Positions 24,456-33,748 of a stretch of DNA of 64,000 bases are shown in pieces (the first letter of the stretch is position 1; every line of letters starts with the position of its first letter). The notes beneath the pieces were generated by a model that worked only from the letters and a program-made list of their open reading frames with translations, was not told the origin of the DNA and searched no databases. Source of the stretch: Microbispora siamensis (GTDB lineage: Bacteria > Actinomycetota > Actinomycetes > Streptosporangiales > Streptosporangiaceae); contig NZ_BOOF01000037.1 of assembly GCF_016863095.1 (NCBI RefSeq), forward strand, positions 57,544 to 121,543. Direction: 5' to 3'. The position numbers were made by a program, and so were the translations under genes.

Positions 24456-25156
24456 GCGGCTACCTCGACGAGCTGGGGACCCTGTTGCGCGCGGGCGGCG
24501 TGCCCGCGGCGCAGGTCGAGGCCACCGTCGCCGACCTCGCCGCGTACGTCGCCGAGACCGGCGCCGACCCGGAGGAGGAGTTCGGGCCGGTCGGCGACTT
24601 CGCCGGCCAGTTGCTGGCGGCGCGGGCGCCCGAGACCGACGCGACGGACGCCACCGAGTGGCGGTGGACCGCCGACATCTTCACCGACCGCCAGATGCTG
24701 GCCCGGCTCGGTGACCAGGGCTGGGAGATCGACCGGGTCGACCACCTCGGCAGGTTCGTCAGCCACCGCGACCCGGAACGGCCGCAGCGGTGGGAGTACC
24801 GCAGGGAACTGTCGATCGGCGGTTCCACGCCGGCCGCGCGGCTGGCGCCCGAGGGCTGGGAGCCCTGCGGCACCTGGATGTACTGGCGGTACTTCAAGCG
24901 GCCCAGGGCCGCCAGCGTGGGACCGGCCGCACAGCTCGACTCCCCGCCCCCGGCCCCCGGCCGCAACGTCTTCTTCAGCCGGCGGTTCTACCTGGTGCTG
25001 GCCGTGGCCCTGCTCGCCATGGTCATCCCCGGGATCCTGTGGGGGCCGTCGAACGGCGGCGGGCCGGGCTTCTTCGCCGGCATGGCCGTCGGAGGCTGCG
25101 TCGCGATCGCCGCCCTTGCGGTGATGTGGCTGTGGACGGCCCGCCGCCGCCAGTAG
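24452..25156 (+). CDS. HAAS/DUF1700-like membrane protein with DUF2812-like middle
   Basis: A 234-residue protein cotranscribed with padR (GTGA overlap). Residues 1-50 (YLDELGTLLRAGGV to GADPEEEFGPVGDFAGQLL) resemble the HAAS signalling domain that accompanies PadR regulators. The middle (about 70-150, with LGDQGWEIDRVDHLGRF and YWRYFKRP) resembles DUF2812, and two transmembrane helices close the protein (about 172-192 and 205-228). It may transmit an envelope signal to PadR. Function unknown. Confidence 0.7.
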   Translation: MSGYLDELGTLLRAGGVPAAQVEATVADLAAYVAETGADPEEEFGPVGDFAGQLLAARAPETDATDATEWRWTADIFTDRQMLARLGDQGWEIDRVDHLGRFVSHRDPERPQRWEYRRELSIGGSTPAARLAPEGWEPCGTWMYWRYFKRPRAASVGPAAQLDSPPPAPGRNVFFSRRFYLVLAVALLAMVIPGILWGPSNGGGPGFFAGMAVGGCVAIAALAVMWLWTARRRQ

Positions 25157-25181
25157 AGCGGGGGCACTAGCCTGAGCGGCG

Positions 25182-26348
25182 ATGGACCGTATGACGACGG
25201 CACGGGGTGATCTCGACCTCGCCCGCTTCCCCGAGGACCCCCGCGACCCGCTCCGCGCGTGGGACGCGGCCGACGCGTACCTGCTGCGGCACCTCGACGA
25301 GCACGAGGGCGGGCCGGTGGACCTGTCGGGGAGCCTGGTCGTGCTGGGCGACCGGTGGGGCGCCCTGGCCACCGCGCTCGCCGCGCAGCGCCCCGTCCAC
25401 CGTCCCGTGCAGATCAGCGACTCCTTCCTCGGCCAGCAGGCCACCCGCGCCAACCTGGAGCGCAACGGCCTCGGCGCGGACGCCGTACGGCTGCGCACGA
25501 CCAGGGACGCGCCGCCGGACCGGATCGACGTGCTGCTGGTGCGGGTGCCCAAGAGCCTCGCCCTCCTGGAGGACCAGTTGCACCGCCTCGCCCCCCACGT
25601 GCACGAGGGCACGGTGGTCGTCGGCGCGGGGATGGTCACCGAGATCCACACCTCGACGCTGAAGCTGTTCGAACGCGTCCTCGGGCCGACCAGGACCTCG
25701 CTGGCGGTCAGGAAGGCGCGGCTGATCTTCTGCTCGCCCGCCTCCGGCGCGCCGCGTGGGGAGAATCCGTGGCCGCGGAGCTACGCCTTGCCCGCCGACG
25801 TCGGGGTCGTCTCCGGCCTGACCGTCGTCAACCACGCCGGCGTCTTCTCCGCCGAGCGTCTCGACGCCGGCACCCGGCTCCTGCTGCGCAGCCTGCCCAC
25901 GCGTACGGGGGCCGAGCACGTGGTCGACCTCGGCTGCGGCAACGGGGTGATCGGGCTCGCCGCGGCGCTGTCCAACCGCGAGGCCGAGGTGACGTTCATC
26001 GACGAGTCCTACCAGGCGCTGGCCTCGGCCGAGGCCACCTTCCGGGCGAACGCCGGGGCGGGCGCCGCCGCCCGGTTCGTGGCGGCAGACGGTCTGTCGG
26101 GCTTCCCGCCGGGCACGGCGGACCTGGTGCTGAACAACCCGCCGTTCCACACCCACCGGGGCAGGACCGACGCGACCGCCTGGCGCATGTTCAACGGCTC
26201 GCGTGCCGCGCTGCGACGGGGCGGCGAACTGTGGGTGGTGGGCAACCGCCACCTCGGCTACCACGTGAAGCTGCGCCGGCTCTTCGGCAACTGCGAGGTC
26301 GTCGCGAGCGACCCGAAGTTCGTCGTGCTGCGGGCCGTGAAGCGCTGA
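25182..26348 (+). CDS. RlmG/RsmC-like class I methyltransferase
   Basis: A 388-residue protein with two Rossmann-like halves, as in the rRNA (guanine-N2) methyltransferases RlmG and RsmC. The N-terminal half is catalytically inactive in that family. The C-terminal half has the SAM motif VVDLGCGNGVIGLA and the catalytic LNNPPFH for base N-methylation. Start at the ATG at 25182 or the one three codons later; no strong ribosome binding site. It converges on the DUF72 gene with one base between. The exact rRNA position is inferred only from family. Confidence 0.82.
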   Translation: MDRMTTARGDLDLARFPEDPRDPLRAWDAADAYLLRHLDEHEGGPVDLSGSLVVLGDRWGALATALAAQRPVHRPVQISDSFLGQQATRANLERNGLGADAVRLRTTRDAPPDRIDVLLVRVPKSLALLEDQLHRLAPHVHEGTVVVGAGMVTEIHTSTLKLFERVLGPTRTSLAVRKARLIFCSPASGAPRGENPWPRSYALPADVGVVSGLTVVNHAGVFSAERLDAGTRLLLRSLPTRTGAEHVVDLGCGNGVIGLAAALSNREAEVTFIDESYQALASAEATFRANAGAGAAARFVAADGLSGFPPGTADLVLNNPPFHTHRGRTDATAWRMFNGSRAALRRGGELWVVGNRHLGYHVKLRRLFGNCEVVASDPKFVVLRAVKR

Positions 26349-26349
26349 C

Positions 26350-27201
26350 TCAGAACAGGGTCAACGGCTCGTTCGGCATGGGCTCGGGCAGCGGTTCCAC
26401 GCCGGGCACCTCGGCGCGTACGTCGTCGTGGAACCGGCGGGCGAGCGTCAGCGCGTCGGCGTTGTCGGGGGTGTGGACGAACACCGTGGGCGAGCGGCCC
26501 TCGCGCAGCCACCCGGCGACCGCCTCCACCCAGTGCCGCCAGCCCTCGGCCGTACGCTCCGGGTCGTCGCGGCCGATGTAGCGGACGATCGGGCGGTCGG
26601 TGAGGGCGGCGGTCCGCAGCGGCACGCGCGGCTTCTTCGACCAGGCGTCCCGTTCGGCGTCGCTGGTCGGCGGGCTGCGGAACAGCACCGTCGTGTCGAA
26701 CGGCACCCACTCGGCGCCGGCCCCGGCCAGCACCCGCTCCAGGAGCCGCGCGGCCCGGGGGTCGTCGAAGAACGCGCGGTGACGGACCTCGACGGCGTAG
26801 CGGTGGTCGCGGGGAAGCCGGCCGAGGAAGGCCGCCAGCGTGCCGACGTCCGCCGGGCCGAACGAGCCCGGGAGCTGGATCCACAGCGCGTGGGCGCGCG
26901 GGCCGAGCGGCTCGATCGCGTCGAGGAAGGCCCGCAGGTCGTCGTCGGCCCCGGTCAGGCGGCGCTCGTGGGTGATCGGCTTGGGCAGCTTGACCACGAA
27001 GCGGAAGCCGGGGTCCGTCTGCCGCGCCCAGGACTCGACCGTGCTCCGTGAGGGCGTCGCGTAGAAGGTCGTGTTGCCCTCGACCGCGTTGCACCAGGTC
27101 GCGTAGGCCCGCAGCCGCTCCCCCGGAGGAAGCGGGTGCGGCAGGAGACGCCCCTGCCACGGCGCGTGCGTCCACATCGCGCACCCCACATGAAGCCGCA
27201 T
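26350..27201 (-). CDS. DUF72 family protein
   Basis: A 283-residue TIM-barrel-like protein of the DUF72 (YecE) family, biochemical role unknown. Typical features are LHVGCAMWTHAPWQG at the N-terminus, YATWCNAVEGNTTFYATPS, FVVKLPKPITHER and YAVEVRHRAFF. Length is normal. No operon partner is obvious: it converges with the methyltransferase, and the upstream gene on the same strand belongs to the sugar locus. Confidence 0.88.
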   Translation of the reverse strand: MRLHVGCAMWTHAPWQGRLLPHPLPPGERLRAYATWCNAVEGNTTFYATPSRSTVESWARQTDPGFRFVVKLPKPITHERRLTGADDDLRAFLDAIEPLGPRAHALWIQLPGSFGPADVGTLAAFLGRLPRDHRYAVEVRHRAFFDDPRAARLLERVLAGAGAEWVPFDTTVLFRSPPTSDAERDAWSKKPRVPLRTAALTDRPIVRYIGRDDPERTAEGWRHWVEAVAGWLREGRSPTVFVHTPDNADALTLARRFHDDVRAEVPGVEPLPEPMPNEPLTLF

Positions 27202-27237
27202 GGCCCCGACGTTATCCGGTTCGGATCACTGCCCGGT

Positions 27238-28191
27238 TCACTCCCCGGCGACGGGCGGCGGCACGTCCGTCACCGACCAGGTCACGCGGTGGCGCAGCAC
27301 CTCGCCGGGCGCGAGCGAGGTCAGGGGCGACATGGTCTCGGCCTCGACCAGCCGGGCGGTGGGACGCAGGCCCTCCAGCCCCTCAAGCTCCTCCTCCTTG
27401 GGGTACTGCATCCAGATGGCGATCTCGGAGCCTTCGTCGGGGTAGGGCGCGCCCGGCCGCACGTCGAACCGCTGCGTCAGCGTCGCCCCGCCGGGGGCCA
27501 CCACCGCCAGCCATCCGGCCGTGCCGCCGATACCGATCTTGCCGACCACGTCGCCCACCGGCACCCGGCCCGCCGAAGGGGAGACCCGCTCAAGGACCGG
27601 CGCGCCGTCGGGGGCGAACAGCGTCACCGGCGCCCGGTGCCGCTCGGTCAGCCCGACCCACACCCCGCACCGGGGATCGTCGTGGTCGCGGAACGACTCG
27701 GTCTCGAACTGGGTCACCGTCCAGGCCGCCCACCGCACCGGGTGGCCGGTGACGTTCTCCAGCTCGCTGTCGACCACGAGGACGGGCTCACCGGCCGACA
27801 TCGTGACCGTACGGGTGACGGCCAGCCCGGTGCGCGGGTCGTCGCCGCTGCGCATCCGTACGCGCAGGTCGTCGCGCTCCAGCACGGTGTAGGCGCCGGC
27901 GTCCAGCACCGGGTCGGGCGGCCCCGCCCACTCCTGCGCCGACGACCATCCCTGCGGGGCGGGCCAGGTCTTGTCTCCGCCCCAGTTCGCCCAGGTCGCG
28001 AATCCGGTGGGGGCGGGCAGCCGCCGCGCGGCGGGGGTGAGCGCCAGCGACTCGTCGAGCAGATCCGGGTTGCGCCACAGCCACTCCCGGCCCGCGGCGC
28101 GCAGCGAGATGATCCGCCCGCCGCGGCCCGGCAGGACGACCGCCTCCCCCCAGGGCGCGGCGAGCCGGACCAGCGGCTCCTGGCTATTCAT
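27238..28191 (-). CDS. Galactose-mutarotase-like sugar-binding protein
   Basis: A 317-residue beta-sandwich protein that looks like a member of the aldose 1-epimerase fold (DUF4380-like): GRGGRIISLRAAGREWLWRNP at the start, NWGGDKTWPAPQ, and repeated strand patterns to the end. It is the last gene of the leftward transporter operon and overlaps the zinc dehydrogenase by eight bases. In this context it could interconvert anomers of the imported sugar before oxidation. The canonical catalytic His/Glu pair is not evident to me, so binding or an altered specificity is possible. Confidence 0.6.
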   Translation of the reverse strand: MNSQEPLVRLAAPWGEAVVLPGRGGRIISLRAAGREWLWRNPDLLDESLALTPAARRLPAPTGFATWANWGGDKTWPAPQGWSSAQEWAGPPDPVLDAGAYTVLERDDLRVRMRSGDDPRTGLAVTRTVTMSAGEPVLVVDSELENVTGHPVRWAAWTVTQFETESFRDHDDPRCGVWVGLTERHRAPVTLFAPDGAPVLERVSPSAGRVPVGDVVGKIGIGGTAGWLAVVAPGGATLTQRFDVRPGAPYPDEGSEIAIWMQYPKEEELEGLEGLRPTARLVEAETMSPLTSLAPGEVLRHRVTWSVTDVPPPVAGE

Positions 28192-29254
28192 CGCTCTGCG
28201 TGGGGACCAGGCAGACCTTGCCGGTCCGCCCCGAGTCGGCCAGACGATACGCCTCGTCGGCCTTCTCCAGCGGCAGCACGTCGGTCACCAGCCGCTGCGG
28301 GCTGGCGCCCCACCGCACCAGGCGGAAGGCCAGCTCCTCCATCGCCTGCAGCGAGGTGACCCAGGAGGCGTACAGGGTGAGCTGGCGGTGCAGCAGCAGG
28401 TCGGAGACCTCGGTCTCCAGACGGCCGCCCTCGCCCACGAGGGAGACGCGGCCCCACTCGGCCGCGCCCCGGATCGCGACGCTCCGGCCCGCGGCCGAGC
28501 CCGAGCAGTCCATCGTCACCGAACAGCCACGTCCTCCGGTGGCCTCGTCCACGGCCTCGGCGACCCCGTCGTCGGCGATCAGGACGTCGTCGAACAGGCC
28601 GAGGGACCGGGCGTGCGCGGCGCGCTCGGGCGAGCGCTCCACGCCGAGCACCCGGGTCGCGCCGAGACTGCGGGCGATCATGGCGGCGGCCAGCCCGACC
28701 GGCCCGAGGCCGACCACGAGCAGGTCATCGCGCCCGCCGACCCCGGTGCGCAGCAGGCCCTCGTACGCCGTGCCGAACCCGCACGCGATCAGGGCGCCGT
28801 CCACGTAGGACAGCTCGTCCGGCAGCGGCACGGCCGTGCTCTCCTCGACCAGGATGTACTCGGCGTGCCCGCCGTCGCGCTGCCAGCCGTACGCCGACCT
28901 GCGCTCGGGGTCGGAGCAGCTGATCATGTGGCCGCGGCGGCAGTTGGAGCAGCGCCCGCAGCCGGAGATGTGGTAGACGATCACCCGGTCGCCCACCCCG
29001 AAACGCCGGCAGCCCGGACCGGTCTCCACGACCTGGCCGCTGGGCTCGTGCCCGGCCACGACCCCCTTGTACGCCGCGCCCTCCTGTCCGACGTGGGTCT
29101 TGTGCCCCCGGTAGATGTAGGACAGGTCGCTGCCACAGATGCCGGACGCGCCCACCCGTACGAGCAACTGGCCGGGACCGGGCGTGGGCACCTCGACGTC
29201 GCGGAGCACGGCGGTGAAGTCGCCGGGCAGGAAGACGCCTTTCATGGTGGTCAT
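28184..29254 (-). CDS. Zinc-dependent sugar/polyol dehydrogenase
   Basis: A medium-chain dehydrogenase of 356 residues. Catalytic zinc region GICGSDLSY and GHEPSGQVV; structural zinc cysteines CGRCSNCRRGHMISC; NAD-binding VVGLGPVGLAAAMIA. Encoded between the ribose-type permease (ATGA overlap) and the mutarotase-like gene. It is the best candidate, along with the SDR of the opposite operon, for oxidising the imported aldose to its lactone. Substrate inferred from context only. Confidence 0.85.
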   Translation of the reverse strand: MTTMKGVFLPGDFTAVLRDVEVPTPGPGQLLVRVGASGICGSDLSYIYRGHKTHVGQEGAAYKGVVAGHEPSGQVVETGPGCRRFGVGDRVIVYHISGCGRCSNCRRGHMISCSDPERRSAYGWQRDGGHAEYILVEESTAVPLPDELSYVDGALIACGFGTAYEGLLRTGVGGRDDLLVVGLGPVGLAAAMIARSLGATRVLGVERSPERAAHARSLGLFDDVLIADDGVAEAVDEATGGRGCSVTMDCSGSAAGRSVAIRGAAEWGRVSLVGEGGRLETEVSDLLLHRQLTLYASWVTSLQAMEELAFRLVRWGASPQRLVTDVLPLEKADEAYRLADSGRTGKVCLVPTQSDE

Positions 29255-30264
29255 GAGCTACGGGCTCCGTTCCGCTGGGAGAGCAACACGTTGATCAGCA
29301 CGGCGCCGACGATGATGACGCCGCGGACCACGTCCTGGAAGAAGGCGTTGACCCCGAGCAGCACGAGGCCGTTGCCGATGACGGTGATGAACGCGACGCC
29401 CAGCAGGGTGCCGAGCAGGGAACCCTTGCCGCCGGCGAGGGAGGTGCCGCCGATCACCACCGCGGCGATCACGTCGAACTCGAGGCCGACCGACGCGCCG
29501 CCGTTCCCCGACCCGAGGCGCGCGGCCAGCAGCAGGCCGCTGACCGCGGCGAGCAGGCCGGTCGTCGCGAACAGGATCACCCGGATCCGGGAGACGTTGA
29601 TTCCCGCGAGGCGGGCGGCCTCGGCGTTGCCGCCGACGGCGAAGACCGAGCGGCCGTACGCCGTGCGGTTGGCCACGAAGAGGAACACGACGAACAGGAC
29701 CGCCATGATGATGGCCGGGGTCGGGATGCCGAGGATGCTCCCGGACAGGACATCGAGGAACCCGTTGGCCTCCAGCGGGACCGGCAGTCCGTCCGTCATG
29801 TACTGCGCCAGCCCGCGCAGGGCGCTCCACAGGCCCAGCGTGGCCACGAACGACGGGATGCCCCAGCGGGCGCGCAGGAAGCCGGCCCCGGCTCCGAGCA
29901 GCAGGCCCACCGCGAGGCAGACCAGTACGGCGAGGGCGAACGGGATGTGCCACTCCCCGGTGGCCTTGGCCAGCAGCACCGAGGAGAACGCCACGGCCGG
30001 GCCGATGCTGATGTCGATCTCACCGGCCACGATGACGAGGGTCATCGCCCACGCCACGACGCCGATCGTCGCCGCGTCGCGCAGGATGGCCAGCTGGTTC
30101 GTCACGGTCAGGAACCCCGGCGCCGTGGCGGCGAGCACCACGAACAGCACCACGATGGCCCCGATGAGCCCGATCTCGTTCAGCCGTTGCGTGTTGCGTC
30201 CCAGCCGCCCGCCCCGGGCAGCCGCCTTGGCCACGGGCGGGCCCGTGGGCGTGGTCGTGCTCAT
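29251..30264 (-). CDS. ABC transporter permease, ribose/xylose/galactose type (RbsC-like)
   Basis: A 337-residue integral membrane protein with eight to ten helices, belonging to the BPD_transp_2 family. It has the conserved loop SILGIPTPAIIM, GGNAEAARLAGINV and GGTSLAGGKGSLLGTLLG. The ATG at 30264 has GAGGGAG upstream and overlaps the end of the ATPase gene's intergenic signal. It forms a sugar importer with the ATPase and the lipoprotein encoded upstream. Confidence 0.93.
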   Translation of the reverse strand: MSTTTPTGPPVAKAAARGGRLGRNTQRLNEIGLIGAIVVLFVVLAATAPGFLTVTNQLAILRDAATIGVVAWAMTLVIVAGEIDISIGPAVAFSSVLLAKATGEWHIPFALAVLVCLAVGLLLGAGAGFLRARWGIPSFVATLGLWSALRGLAQYMTDGLPVPLEANGFLDVLSGSILGIPTPAIIMAVLFVVFLFVANRTAYGRSVFAVGGNAEAARLAGINVSRIRVILFATTGLLAAVSGLLLAARLGSGNGGASVGLEFDVIAAVVIGGTSLAGGKGSLLGTLLGVAFITVIGNGLVLLGVNAFFQDVVRGVIIVGAVLINVLLSQRNGARSS

Positions 30265-30272
30265 GTTCTCCC

Positions 30273-31766
30273 TCACTCCTCGGCAATCGCTAGGGCCATG
30301 ACCCGGTTGAGCTCGATCTCGTCACCACTCAGCTCGGCCACGGCACGCCCGCCGCGCAGGACGACGATCCGATCGCAGACGTCGGCCAGCTCCTCCACCT
30401 CGCTGGACACGAAGACCACCGCGCGCCCGTCGTCGGCCAGCAGGCGCATCTGGTCGTAGATCTGGCGTTTGGCCTCCACATCCACGCCGCGGGTGGGCTC
30501 GTCGAGCAGCAGCACGTCGCTTCCCGCGTGCAGCCACCGGGCGAGCACGGCCTTCTGCTGGTTGCCGCCGCTGAGCGTGCCGATCGGCGTGCCCGGACGG
30601 GCCGTCTTGATCGCCAGGCGGTCGATGAGCGCCCGGGCGGCCTGCCGTATCGCCCGGCGGTCCAGCACTCCCGACCTGCTCACCCTGCGCAGGTCGCTGA
30701 TGACGATGTTCTCGTCGACGCCCATCAGCGGCACGATCCCCTCGCGCCGCCGGTTCTCCGGCGTCATGCCGAGGCCCCTGCGGAGCATCGCGGCGAACGC
30801 GCCGGGCCGTACGGCCTCGCCGCGCAGGCGGATCTCGCCGGAGACCGGGCGGTCGAGCCCCACCAGGGCGCGCAGCGTCTCGGTGCGGCCCGAGCCGAGC
30901 ACCCCGGCGATGCCCAGGATCTCGCCGGGGCGCACGTCGATGTCGAGGCCGTTCAGCCGGTCGCTGACCAGGCCGCGCGCCGACAGCACCGGCGGCTCCT
31001 CGCTCGGGCGGCGGTCCCGGGCCGCCACGGTCTCGGGCGCCGTGCCGAGCATCATCGCGACGATCTCGTGGGTGGAGGCCGTGCGCACCGGCAGCGTCTC
31101 CACGATCCTGCCGTCGCGGACGACCGTGGCGGTGTCGGCCACCTGCCGGATCTCGTCCATGCGGTGGCTGACGTAGATGACCGCCACGCCCTGCTCCGCG
31201 ACGGTCCGTACGACGTCGATCACCTGCCTGACCTCGGCGGCGGCCAGGGAACTGGTCGGCTCGTCGAGGATGAGCAGGGTGGGCCGCTGGCTGACGGCGC
31301 GGGCGATCTCCACGAGCTGCTGCCCGGCGGAGCCCAGCGAGCCGACCGGGCTGTCGACGTCGATGTCCACGCCGATGCGCGCCATCGCCTCCTTCGCGTC
31401 GGCGCGCATCCTGCGCAGGTCGAGCGCGCCGCGGGAGCGCGGCCAGGCCCCCAGGAACAGGTTCTCCGCGACCGTCATCTCCGGCACCAGGCTCAGCTCC
31501 TGGTAGACGGTCGCGACCCCCAGGGCGGCGACGTCCCGCGTGCCGAGACCCGCCAGCGGCGTGCCGCGTACGAGCGCCTCACCGGAGTCGAGGTGCTCGG
31601 CGCCGGACAGCACCTTGATCAGGGTGGACTTGCCGGCGCCGTTCTTGCCCAGCAGCGCGCGGACCTCGCCGCGCCGCACCGCGAAGTCGACGTCGCTGAG
31701 AGCGGTGACGCCGGGGTAGCGCTTGGTGCCCGCACGCACCTCCGCGACGACGTCGGTGTTCGACAT
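30273..31766 (-). CDS. ABC sugar importer ATPase with two nucleotide-binding domains (RbsA-like)
   Basis: A 497-residue fused ATPase. The N-terminal domain has Walker A GKNGAGKST (40-48) and ILDEPTSSLA. The C-terminal domain has the degenerate GVLGSGRTE typical of RbsA/MglA-type proteins, LSGGNQQKAVLARW and LLDEPTRGVD. The ATG at 31766 follows AGGAAGG, so the upstream in-frame extension is rejected. It powers the adjacent permease. Confidence 0.93.
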   Translation of the reverse strand: MSNTDVVAEVRAGTKRYPGVTALSDVDFAVRRGEVRALLGKNGAGKSTLIKVLSGAEHLDSGEALVRGTPLAGLGTRDVAALGVATVYQELSLVPEMTVAENLFLGAWPRSRGALDLRRMRADAKEAMARIGVDIDVDSPVGSLGSAGQQLVEIARAVSQRPTLLILDEPTSSLAAAEVRQVIDVVRTVAEQGVAVIYVSHRMDEIRQVADTATVVRDGRIVETLPVRTASTHEIVAMMLGTAPETVAARDRRPSEEPPVLSARGLVSDRLNGLDIDVRPGEILGIAGVLGSGRTETLRALVGLDRPVSGEIRLRGEAVRPGAFAAMLRRGLGMTPENRRREGIVPLMGVDENIVISDLRRVSRSGVLDRRAIRQAARALIDRLAIKTARPGTPIGTLSGGNQQKAVLARWLHAGSDVLLLDEPTRGVDVEAKRQIYDQMRLLADDGRAVVFVSSEVEELADVCDRIVVLRGGRAVAELSGDEIELNRVMALAIAEE

Positions 31767-31813
31767 GGGAGCCTTCCTGGGAGCCTTCGGTGGGGACGGG
31801 TGACCTGGACGGT

Positions 31814-32827
31814 TTACGGAATCCCGTCTGCGTGCTCGGTCAGCCACTTCTCGTTCGTCGCCTTGTCGTCGGCGGTGTAGAGGATCGGGTCCACCGGGAT
31901 GACGAACGAGTCGTTCTTGGCGCCACTCGACGCCTTGCGGGCGGCCTCGTACGCGAGCTTGCCCACGGTCTGCGCGGGCACGTCGATCTCCGCCTTGAGG
32001 ATGCTGCCGTCCACCAGGGCCTTGGCGATGTCGACGGTCATGTCGCTGCCGAAGACTACGGTCTTACCGACGCGGGAGCGCGTGGTGACGGCCTTGATGC
32101 CGGCCAGGGTGCCGCCGCCCGCCACGGCGTAGAACGCGTCGAGCTCGGGGTTCGCGGTGATGATGTTCTCCGCGACCGGGGTGGCCTTGTCGACGACCGC
32201 GCCCTCCTGGTCGGCGACGTACTGGGCACCCGGCACCGACTCGGCCAGGCCGTCCTTGAAGCCGCGCTTGCGCTCCTTGCAGACCTCCACGAAGTCGCAG
32301 TTCAGAATCGCGATCTTCGGCTTGTCGATCTTCTGGGAGGTGAAGTACTTGCCGGCCTGCTCACCCAGCTTCTTGCCGAAGACGTACGGGTCGGACAGGA
32401 CGTAGCCCCAGACGTACTTCTTGGCGTCCGCGTCGTTGATGCAGGTGTTGTAGCAGACGACCGGGATGCCGGCCTTGCTCGCCGCCGCGATCGCCGGGGT
32501 GGACGCCGTGGCGGAGACGGCCGAGGTGATGATCGCGTCCACGTTGGAGGCGACCAGGGTCGACATGAACGAGGACTCCTTGGCCGCGTCGCCCTGCGCG
32601 TTGTTGCCCAGCAGCTTGAGCTGCGAGTCCTGGGCGGCGGCGGTCTCGATGCCCTTCTTCACGCCGGCGTAGAAGCCCTGCGAGTCCAGGTAGATCACGC
32701 CGACGCGCAGCTGTTCCTTCGTGCCCGAGGCGCCGCCGGACCCGGCGGACTGACCGCAGGCGGCGAGCACGGCGCCGACGGCCAGCAGGGCGATGCAGCG
32801 CATCGCCGTGAGTCGAACTGATGCCAC
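31814..32827 (-). CDS. Sugar-binding lipoprotein of the ABC importer (RbsB-like)
   Basis: A 337-residue periplasmic-binding-protein type 1. The N-terminal signal ends in the lipobox VLAAC (lipidated Cys24). The body shows VGVIYLDSQGFYAGVKKGIE, VDAIITSAVSA, GIPVVCYNT and ELDAFYAVAGGG. It starts at GTG 32827, supported by GGGAGG six bases upstream. First gene of the leftward operon and divergent from the galactonate genes, so the ligand is probably galactose, a galactoside or a sugar acid. Confidence 0.9.
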   Translation of the reverse strand: MASVRLTAMRCIALLAVGAVLAACGQSAGSGGASGTKEQLRVGVIYLDSQGFYAGVKKGIETAAAQDSQLKLLGNNAQGDAAKESSFMSTLVASNVDAIITSAVSATASTPAIAAASKAGIPVVCYNTCINDADAKKYVWGYVLSDPYVFGKKLGEQAGKYFTSQKIDKPKIAILNCDFVEVCKERKRGFKDGLAESVPGAQYVADQEGAVVDKATPVAENIITANPELDAFYAVAGGGTLAGIKAVTTRSRVGKTVVFGSDMTVDIAKALVDGSILKAEIDVPAQTVGKLAYEAARKASSGAKNDSFVIPVDPILYTADDKATNEKWLTEHADGIP

Positions 32828-32930
32828 GAATGGCCTCCCATGAGTCTGTCTTCGGTTGGCGACGCCACCGGGTAGGGCGCGCTGCGCCACGTCCAGATGA
32901 TGAGGCGGGCGTAACGTGCCTGTCAATAAA

Positions 32931-32966
32931 TTGTCATAAAAAAACACTTATCGTAGAGTGGCGGCG
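32931..32966 (+). promoter_or_regulatory. Promoter of the rightward galactonate operon (leaderless start)
   Basis: TTGTCA (32931-32936), a 17-base spacer and TAGAGT (32954-32959) place the transcription start at the GTG initiation codon at 32966. The surrounding 35 bases are unusually AT-rich for this genome. The direct repeat TGTCA-N6-TGTCA just upstream may be a regulator contact. Confidence 0.65.
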
Positions 32967-33730
32967 TGAACCTCCCCGGACCTTCCACGGAGGCCGGATG
33001 CTGCGCGGTCGTGACCGGCGCCGCCTCCGGCATCGGCGCGGCTACCGCCAGGCGCCTCGGCGCGACGGGCATGCCCGTCCTGCTGTGCGACATCTCCCCG
33101 GCCGGGGAGGACGTCGCCGCGGCTGTCGTCGAGGCGGGCGGCACGGCAAGATTCGTGCGCATGGACGTCAGCGACGAGAGCGCGTGGGGGGAACTCCGCC
33201 GCGTCGCCCACCGGGAGTACGGCCCGGTGCGGCACCTCGTCAGCAACGCCTACGTCGTGGACGTGAGACCCGTGCACGACCTGGGCGCAACATCGTGGAA
33301 CCGGCAGCTCGAAGTGAACCTCACCGCCTCCTACCTGGCCTTTCGCACGCTACACGAGGATTTGAAGGCGACGTCGGGGGCGGTCGTCCTCGTCTCGTCG
33401 GTGCACGCCCTCGTCGGCCTCCCCGGCCACCCGGCGTACGCGGCGACGAAGGCGGCGCTGGTGGGTCTCGGCCGCCAGCTCGCGGTGGACTACGGCCCCG
33501 AGGTACGCGTCAACACCGTGCTGCCCGGGCCGATCATGTCCCCCGCTTGGGACCGCGTGGCGGAGGAGGACCGGCGCCTGAGCGTGGAGGCCACGATCGC
33601 CAAGCGGTTCGGCGACCCCGCCGAGGTCGCCGCGGCGATCGCCTTCCTGCTGTCGGACGAGGCGTCCTACATCACCGCCACCACCCTCGTCGTCGACGGC
33701 GGCTGGAGCGCGACGAAGAACTCCTCCTGA
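32966..33730 (+). CDS. Short-chain dehydrogenase (possible aldose 1-dehydrogenase)
   Basis: A classical SDR of 254 residues: TGAASGIGAATAR cofactor motif, NAYVVD in place of NNAG, catalytic serine in LVSSVHA, YAATK (about residues 157-161) and VVDGGWS at the end. As the first gene of the galactonate operon it may oxidise D-galactose or a related aldose with NAD(P), the entry step to the lactonase and dehydratase encoded downstream. The initiation GTG has no Shine-Dalgarno and coincides with the predicted transcription start. Confidence 0.82.
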   Translation: MNLPGPSTEAGCCAVVTGAASGIGAATARRLGATGMPVLLCDISPAGEDVAAAVVEAGGTARFVRMDVSDESAWGELRRVAHREYGPVRHLVSNAYVVDVRPVHDLGATSWNRQLEVNLTASYLAFRTLHEDLKATSGAVVLVSSVHALVGLPGHPAYAATKAALVGLGRQLAVDYGPEVRVNTVLPGPIMSPAWDRVAEEDRRLSVEATIAKRFGDPAEVAAAIAFLLSDEASYITATTLVVDGGWSATKNSS

Positions 33731-33748
33731 GAGGGATGACCGCAGAGC

